Source: Patiria pectinifera (Eukaryota > Echinodermata > Asteroidea > Valvatida > Asterinidae). From it: 64,000 bases of DNA. The translations under genes and the position numbers were made by a program. Below, in pieces: positions 58,313 to 64,000 of this stretch. The stretch is taken from the NCBI GenBank assembly GCA_029964075.1, contig CM057135.1, forward strand, positions 20,548,863 through 20,612,862. Direction: 5' to 3'. The notes beneath the pieces were generated by a model, which worked only from the letters and a program-made list of their open reading frames with translations, was not told where the DNA came from and did no database searches. The stretch's first letter is position 1; every line of letters begins with the position of its first letter.

Positions 58313-59008
58313 TTGCATTCCTTCGCATTTTATACAGATGCTGTGTGGATAATTGGGGACTCGCTCATCCGCCGGGCACAACAGCAGCTTGGTCTCCCTG
58401 TTCGGGTTACTTGGCGAGGAAAAGGTGGTGCAGGGATCCCTGATTTTCCTTCCATGCTGGACGACCTCAGTCGTACCCAGCCCCCACCGGCGTTGTTAAT
58501 CATTCACCTTGGCACAAATAATTTAGTGGATATTGACGAGTATGCCCTCCGGCAAAAGATCTCTGTTCATTTACAAGACTATGCCGCTTTCTTCCCTAAT
58601 ACATGGTTTGTTTGGTCAGACATTTTGCCGCGAGTTTTTTACTTTGGGGCCCGCTCCCAACCTGCTGTTGAACTGAAGCGGCGCACAATTAATCGCTGGG
58701 CAAAGTCACAATGCGCGGCCCTGCCATTTGCATCTTGTTTGCACCATCCCCAGTTCGTGTGGTCAGAATTGTCCTTGTTTCGTTATGATGGCGTGCATTT
58801 GTCCCCTAAGGGGATGAAGCTTTTTGTACATAACCTGCGTCAATGCATTTTGTCGCATATCAGTCATTACATTCAACATTTTAATGTCGGCATTTCATTG
58901 GGGTTGTCCTGCCTGTCTTACTGTGGGCGCGCGGTGCGTGAGTGGCTTTTTTCCAGGCAGACAGCCAGTAAACCCCCTGTTTTGCCATTAAAATATTGTA
59001 AAATATGA
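58313..59008 (+). CDS. SGNH/GDSL-type hydrolase ORF of the Ngaro-type element
   Basis: SGNH blocks are all present: IIGDSLIRRA with the Ser (near 58355), LIIHLGTNNLVDI with Asn (near 58510), and YDGVHLSPKGM with Asp and His (near 58785). Some Ngaro elements carry such an esterase-like ORF, and its job in the element is unknown. There is no in-frame ATG at the 5' end; the frame begins after a stop in the 100-bp gap that follows the recombinase. The last 50 residues have a hydrophobic, Leu/Cys-rich patch. Confidence 0.8.
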   Translation: MHSFAFYTDAVWIIGDSLIRRAQQQLGLPVRVTWRGKGGAGIPDFPSMLDDLSRTQPPPALLIIHLGTNNLVDIDEYALRQKISVHLQDYAAFFPNTWFVWSDILPRVFYFGARSQPAVELKRRTINRWAKSQCAALPFASCLHHPQFVWSELSLFRYDGVHLSPKGMKLFVHNLRQCILSHISHYIQHFNVGISLGLSCLSYCGRAVREWLFSRQTASKPPVLPLKYCKI

Positions 59009-59261
59009 ATAGTGCTGCCAACATTGAGGATTTTTAATTGTGGAATTTAACCTCGGCAAATATGCAATTTAATGTACATGTAAAGTGCAGTAGTCATAGT
59101 GCTTCATGTTTCAAAAGGCTATGCTCCTGACCAAATGTTCACCATTGGTGGGAACACATCTGCACCGACTTGTATTCATTGTATACTTTCTTCGATCACA
59201 AATGCATTTCATCACTAAGCTTTCAATTTTGTCTATTATACATGTACATGTATCACTCAGG

Positions 59262-59570
59262 TCTGGGTCAGGTGTACCCACTTGATTTGGGGTCAGGTGT
59301 ACCCACTTGGTTTTGGGGTCAGGTGTACCCACTTAGTTTGGGGTCAGGTGTACCCACTTGGTTTTGGGTCAGGTGTACCCACTTGGTTTTGGGGTCAGGT
59401 GTACCCACTTAGTTTGGGGTCAGGTGTACCCACTTGGTTTTGGGTCAGGTGTACCCACTTGGTTTTGGGGTCAGGTGTACCCACTTAGTTTGGGGTCAGG
59501 TGTACCCACTTGGTTTTGGGTCAGGTGTACCCACTTGGTTTTGGGGTCAGGTGTACCCACTTATTTGATG
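59262..59570. repeat. Minisatellite, about 26-bp unit, about 12 copies
   Basis: The unit GGTCAGGTGTACCCACTTGG plus a short TTTTGGG tail varies between TTGGTTTTGG, TTGGTTTTGGG and TTAGTTTGGG endings in an order that repeats every three units (about 78 bp). It is open in more than one frame only because of its regularity. Confidence 0.85.
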
Positions 59571-59916
59571 CAGTGTCCGGCTTTGCCAGTTATTCGGTAT
59601 CCGGCACATTTGAAATAAAATGTTGACTGTGGCACATACGAATAAAATCACTTGTCATGTTTCAATTTTCTATGTGAGTCTGAGTATAAAGCGCAATTAA
59701 ACCGGCCAACCATCATCATGTTGAACACGTACATCATAAAACGAAGAGCCTGAGCAAGGATCTCAGGGACGCAAACCTATTCGTAATAACTCGTTTGTTT
59801 ACCTTGTAATAATATGTTTTAATATCTTTATATTGAAATCGTGTGATATTTCCATCTTATGAATGTTTTGTATATTATATAAACAGGGGCAGTGGGAGAG
59901 TTTACATTGATATTAC
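59571..59916. other. No coding exon recognised
   Basis: AT-rich DNA immediately downstream (minus strand) of the last recognised exon of the recombinase-like gene. The remaining exons of that gene were not found here. Confidence 0.35.
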
Positions 59917-62404
59917 CTGTTCAATGTCTGTGACACTTTTGACACCCCTTTTCCCCCTGTCTCCAGGAAGAATGGGGCGTCTCTGTTTTTGATGTCGTCG
60001 TCGCTGCATTTGGGAGTCTGTGACCTCGCCACCATCATGTAAATGAAAAGCCATTTGAAGAGAGGCTCGCCAACAGCTACCATCTGCGGACCGTACTTCC
60101 CACGTGTCTTGTGATTCTTTACCTGAAACATTGGAAGGTAAAAATTATGTATGTGGAATTGAAAACAAAATTTTGACTGTTAAAAATGGCCAACCATAGT
60201 AAGAAACGTCTATCACGTCAACATCAATTTTGTGTGTGTAGCAGAACCCCCTAAATGTACCGGTATGCAGTCAGATAAGTAGGAACATTAGGCATGTCAG
60301 GGAATAAATGTGTGCTGGCTGGTTTTAAACAGTGTGTTTACGACTGTTTAGAGTCTGGATGCTGTTAATTACCTAAATCAAAGAATGCAGCTTTGTGGAT
60401 GTATCAAGTGTCCATTGATGACGTTATCATGACGTCATGAGTCAATGCATGTTTATGTATAGATGGTGGTATAACAGCTACTGAGCTATTCCATGAGCTA
60501 TGATTCAAGTGACCCTCCAGCTGTATGCCCATACCGTTGATAGGTTCACAGAAAGCATGCCACTTCTAACTTGACTGTGCTTAAAGTTTGCTGGAAGCTA
60601 TATTCGTTATCACGCTCGCGCTCATAGAACACTGAAAATGTAGTGCATCTGTTTCATATAAAGTCTGGCTGAATGAAGTCGTCACTTTAATGCCCTCTAT
60701 CCACTATGGACTATTAATATTTTTGTTTGGCCTATTTATCTCTGAAACTGATACATACCTTGATGACATGGCATGGCTGCAGGCATTCATCCAGGACCTC
60801 GTCCGCATCCTGAAACTCCCCCAGGGACATGTTTGCAATGACTCCTGCTCGGGGCGCTCCCCTGAAAAACATCTCCAGAATGAGTCCATTCCTTAAGTCC
60901 TGGATGTTGATCCATGGCACTGCTACAGATTCGTCTTGTAACAGGGCTATTATGGAAAGATATAATAATAATTGTTCAAAATACATTGAACATGTTCGCA
61001 TGTTGAGACACAAACAAAAGCAGGGATGGCAAAAAACACATTTAAAATGTTTTGATTTGTTTGATTTGTAAGGTATTCGGCAGAGTCGGGATATTCTATA
61101 TTGCACAAACTGGGGGATTTTTATGGATTCAGGATGTGAGCCTAGCGGAACTGCAGGATTTTGATGGATTCAGGATACCTCCATATTGAGCTGTTTGGGG
61201 GATTCAGGATCTCAACCAATTTAACTCTGCCTAACTGGTGAATTCTGATGGACTCACTGGCCACCAACATTTTTTACCCTGGCAAAATTGGTGGCTTTTG
61301 GAGGATTCAGGATACTTTCTAGGAAACTTTCTAGGGGTTAGGGTTAAAGCAAAAGTTACTGTGCACTCTTTAAAAATCAAACTTTGAAGAAAAGTTTGAA
61401 CTTGACTTTAATCAAAGCAATAATTTTGATTTTGTTTGTTGATTGTTGATGTTTATTTTTGTTGTTGGTTATTGATGTTGATTGTTGATGATGATTTTAA
61501 TTGCTGATTGTTGATTAGTTGATGGTGATTGTTGATTTTTGATTGCTGATATGGACACTGATTGTAGATGTTCGTGTTGAGGGTTGTAAAATAGGTTAGG
61601 TTTCATTAGGATGTTTAATGGTCCAGTTAAAACGTGTACAAAGTCTATGGGATTTAGAGTGGAACTACAAAAAAGGAATATAGAAACGTGAAAACAAGAA
61701 ATTACGGTATACTCACAGATGATGTTTACAATGTCACTCCTTATGGATGTTCTGAATGAATTCACATCCTCCTTTCTGAGGACCAGTTCTGTTGACATTA
61801 AAACGAAACATCAACTTTAAAATCAGATAAAGGGCACAAAATATAGTGTATGTATCTTTCAAAAGTACTGTCTCAGCAACTTTTACAGTTTTATAAGGGA
61901 TAACATTATTAAGTTCGGACTTCTGTTTTTCAAGATGAGATCCATGAACATGATGAATACCATCATATCAGTTGATGGAAACTTTAAAATGGCCTTACAT
62001 GAAAGACATACCGGTCCATGATGTAGGCCCTACATGTACTTGTATTATGTGAAACCCCAAAGGTACAATGTAGTGCACAAGCAGCTTTGAGAGTGACACC
62101 ACTGCAGTTTAATTCTTATCACAGAATTCTATTGCATGATACATGACAACTATCATACATGTCTGAAAACGCACCTGGGATTTGAGACTTCAGTTCCGCC
62201 TCTCGAATATTAACGGCTCTTCGCAGACTGACCTGGAGATCCTTTGCTGCGCCATCTGTCTGAGCAATTGCCCTCTGACTGATGGACCATCTCCGACAAA
62301 CAGAAGGGCGCAAGGTCAAGTAGCGGCACAATTTGGTTAGCGATAGCAAGTAACTAACCTAGGTCTTGGCCTGCCTTGTTTCGCTTTGCAGCAATTGCAC
62401 TAAC
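59917..62404 (-). CDS. Spliced gene with tyrosine-recombinase-like core (partial)
   Basis: Exons (minus strand): 62404-62359 (tentative), an exon ending at 62175, 61788-61717, 60946-60759 and 60122-59917. Donors are GTTAGT, GTGCGT, GTGAGT, GTATGT and GTAATA; acceptors are AG; the last four exons join in phase with no stop. The peptide has KEDVNSFRTSIRSDI, WINIQDLRNGLILEMFF, APRAGVIANMSLGEF and, after the next intron, VKNHKTRGKYGP. That pattern (R-A-G-x-x-x-N-M...HKT...GP) matches a multicopy invertebrate family I associate with tyrosine recombinases; Arg of PRAG and Lys of HKT would be catalytic. The distal H-R-Y part is not in the window. It may be a Crypton-like element or a domesticated copy. 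The junction between the first two exons is unclear (in-frame stop near 62355). Confidence 0.65.
61080..61545. repeat. Degenerate simple repeats in an intron
   Basis: GGATTCAGGAT recurs at least four times (about 61126-61310), and a TTGATTGTTGATG-type run fills about 61425-61545. No coding signal is present. Confidence 0.6.
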
Positions 62405-62529
62405 CTGTAAAATAACATATGCACAGTATACATAAATTTAATAATGTAAAGGTGCTCTGTGCAGTGTAGTAAATGTGAAATACATTTGAAATATGCTCTC
62501 GTTTAAACAATACTGATCATTTTATAATA

Positions 62530-63660
62530 TGGAGTGTGTGTCTCTCTCTGGCTGTCCGTCGAATTGACGATGACAAGTGACTTAGTAGGGAGTAGTAGTA
62601 CGGTGCTTTGGACGGGCATGTGAAGACAGACCAAGTCTGTTGACAGCCCCTGTTACAGAACTGACAGAAGACAGATGAGGGTTGAGGATTGTGACGCCTG
62701 GCGCGTTGCTTCTCATACGTGTCTGATCTTGTCAGTCCAACTGTCTAAGCTCTTCTCTCCTAAAGGAAGCCCTCTGCTGTGGCTTCCCAGTCATCCAATG
62801 GCATCTTGGCTGCCTTGAAATGATGTTTAAGGACATCCTTATACTGCAGTTTCGGGCCTCCAACTTGCCGCTTTCCTTCAGAAAGTTCGCCATAGAATAC
62901 AGCCCGAGGGAGTCTGGACTCATCCATCCGTACTAGGATCTGTCTCAGGTGTCGAAGCTGGACGCTAGTTAATTTGTTGATGTGTCTCCTATATACATGT
63001 AGGGTGTATGTTTCAGCTGAGCACAGTAGTGTCTAGGACGAGGGCACGATAGACCTTGCACTTTGTGGTGTTTAGAATGCCTTGCTGGGACCAGACACGT
63101 TTTCTAAGGCCACTGAATGCCTTTGCTGCAGCTTGGATGCGATCAGAAATCTCAGCATCAAGAGTGTGGTCAGATGTAACAGTACTAACAAAGTATGTGA
63201 ACTTAGGGACTGACTGTAGCTGAGTACGTAGTATTTATATATATTGAGGGTGGGTGAAGGGATTACCAAGTGCTGGCTGGTAGAATACTTCAGTCATATC
63301 TATGTTGATAGTGAGGCCGAACTTCCGGGAAGCTTCAGCAAAGAGGTTGATGACTTCCTGGATGTCCTAAAAGGTGCGTGCCACAAGGGTGGAGTCGTCA
63401 GCAAAGAGCAGCTCTCTAAACACAGACCTCTCTCACCTTTGTTTTTGCTCGGAGTCTCGTCAGATTGAATAACTTCCCATCATGTCGGGACTTAATGTTA
63501 CCCTGTCTATGGAGTCGAAAGCCTTAGAGAAGTCAACAAAGACAACAAAAAGAGGTCAATTCTGCTCCATAGCTTTCTCCTGTAACTGCCGAAATGTGAA
63601 ATCTGTGAAATCAGTTGTAAATCTCTTAGCTCTGAAGCCACACTGACTTGTCAGCTTGTG
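62530..63660 (-). pseudogene. RTE-like LINE fragment, 3' part
   Basis: Minus-strand pieces in order: QCGFRAKRFTTD (near 63640), VDFSKAFDSIDR (near 63520; RT motif A), LLFADDSTLVA (near 63400; RT motif C), and the C-terminal segment ESRLPRAVFYGELSEGKRQV with KMPLDDWEATAEGF (62765-62925). The frames are interrupted by stops and shifts, so it is dead. The stretch 62530-62755 looks like its 3' UTR (TCTCTCTCTGGCTGTCCGTCG). The 5' part is cut off at about 63660, where an inverted-repeat segment begins. Confidence 0.8.
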
Positions 63661-63681
63661 ATAGCAAGTAGCATATCGTCA

Positions 63682-64000
63682 CCGTTTTCACGAAGAGCCA
63701 CATATCTTTGTAGACGCGGAAAACAAGTTGCCGAGATATTCGCTGTTGAAGGTGATCGTTGCGCTAAAAACGCTATTGTTCAGCTAAACATATCGTTTTT
63801 TTTCATTTTGTGGTGTTGAACGATACCCAAGTACTTAATCTTGCCTTTAATGTCGGTTTTTTGGTGCAAAAATGTTGTTATTTGCTTACAAAATTTATTA
63901 AAGATATGTGGCTGTTCGTGAAAACTCAAAATCGCATCCCACTACATTTTGGCCCCAGTGGAGAGATATGTGGCTGTTCGTGAAAACGCAAAATCCAGCC
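63682..64000. repeat. Inverted repeat reaching the window edge
   Basis: CCGTTTTCACGAAGAGCCAC followed by ATATCTTT (63682-63709) is inverted at 63900-63925 (AAGATATGTGGCTGTTCGTG) and again at 63964-63988. It looks like a terminal repeat of an element that inserted at the LINE break, and it is cut by the window end. Confidence 0.5.

Larger units (their letters stand above)
55542..59008 (+). mobile_element. Ngaro-type (DIRS order) tyrosine-recombinase retrotransposon, 5'-incomplete
   Basis: The order RT-RNase H, tyrosine recombinase, SGNH hydrolase, without a DIRS1 methyltransferase, is that of Ngaro elements. These use a tyrosine recombinase, not a DDE integrase, to insert a circular DNA. The left edge abuts the broken Helitron helicase. 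Only a short frame (55555-55692, [17 protein letters not shown]) precedes the RT, so Gag is absent or lost. I could not find the split direct repeats. Confidence 0.75.

Overview
The window is eukaryotic nuclear DNA from an invertebrate, most likely a marine deuterostome. I infer this from short spliced exons with GT-AG introns, many acatgtacatgta and taggcctac runs, and a mixed repeat load (BEL/Pao, CR1-like and RTE-like LINEs, Helitron, Ngaro-type YR retroelement, tRNA-SINEs, hAT- and mariner-like MITEs). The species cannot be fixed from sequence alone. No bacterial-style operon, rRNA, CRISPR array or intact ordinary housekeeping gene was seen.

Layout. 1-6 kb: nested non-autonomous inverted-repeat elements, one bounded by a 7-bp direct repeat. 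6.8-8.8 kb (+): small exons of a KMT5A/SETD8-like SET-domain gene, disturbed by poly-G and poly-C runs and interrupted by a CR1-like LINE tail. 10.46-18.38 kb (+): a complete, young BEL/Pao LTR element (5-bp TSD GATCA, near-identical LTRs) whose single Gag-Pol frame is cut by one TGA near its end. 18.4-30.4 kb: mostly anonymous DNA with MITEs, local duplications and a cluster of TGACGTCA palindromes.

30.4-45.4 kb (-): the most unusual part. Four phase-consistent exons encode a CIDE-N-like domain, then a basic coiled-coil region, then a long array of a 36-bp unit read on the minus strand as the dodecapeptide PHPQADETGITK. Further downstream on the same strand lies a decayed gene with a DDE-transposase-like core. 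A 3-kb foldback element with a 3-bp TSD sits inside it, and the empty target site survives in a neighbouring tandem duplicate. It is unproven whether the two halves were one gene.

45.4-48.2 kb: long inverted repeats and palindromes. 48.2-59.0 kb: a stack of mobile elements: a decayed LINE fragment (-), a Helitron (+) with two cysteine-protease domains plus Rep/helicase, and a Ngaro-type element (+) with RT-RNase H, tyrosine recombinase and an SGNH hydrolase that abuts the broken helicase. 59.9-62.4 kb (-): four firmly delimited phase-consistent exons, plus a less certain fifth, of a gene resembling a tyrosine-recombinase-like family. 62.5-63.7 kb (-): a second LINE fragment.

Most frameshifts sit in homopolymer runs, so part of the apparent decay may be consensus error. 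The in-frame stop codons are independent of that. All calls come from reading the sequence and from family knowledge; no searches were run.
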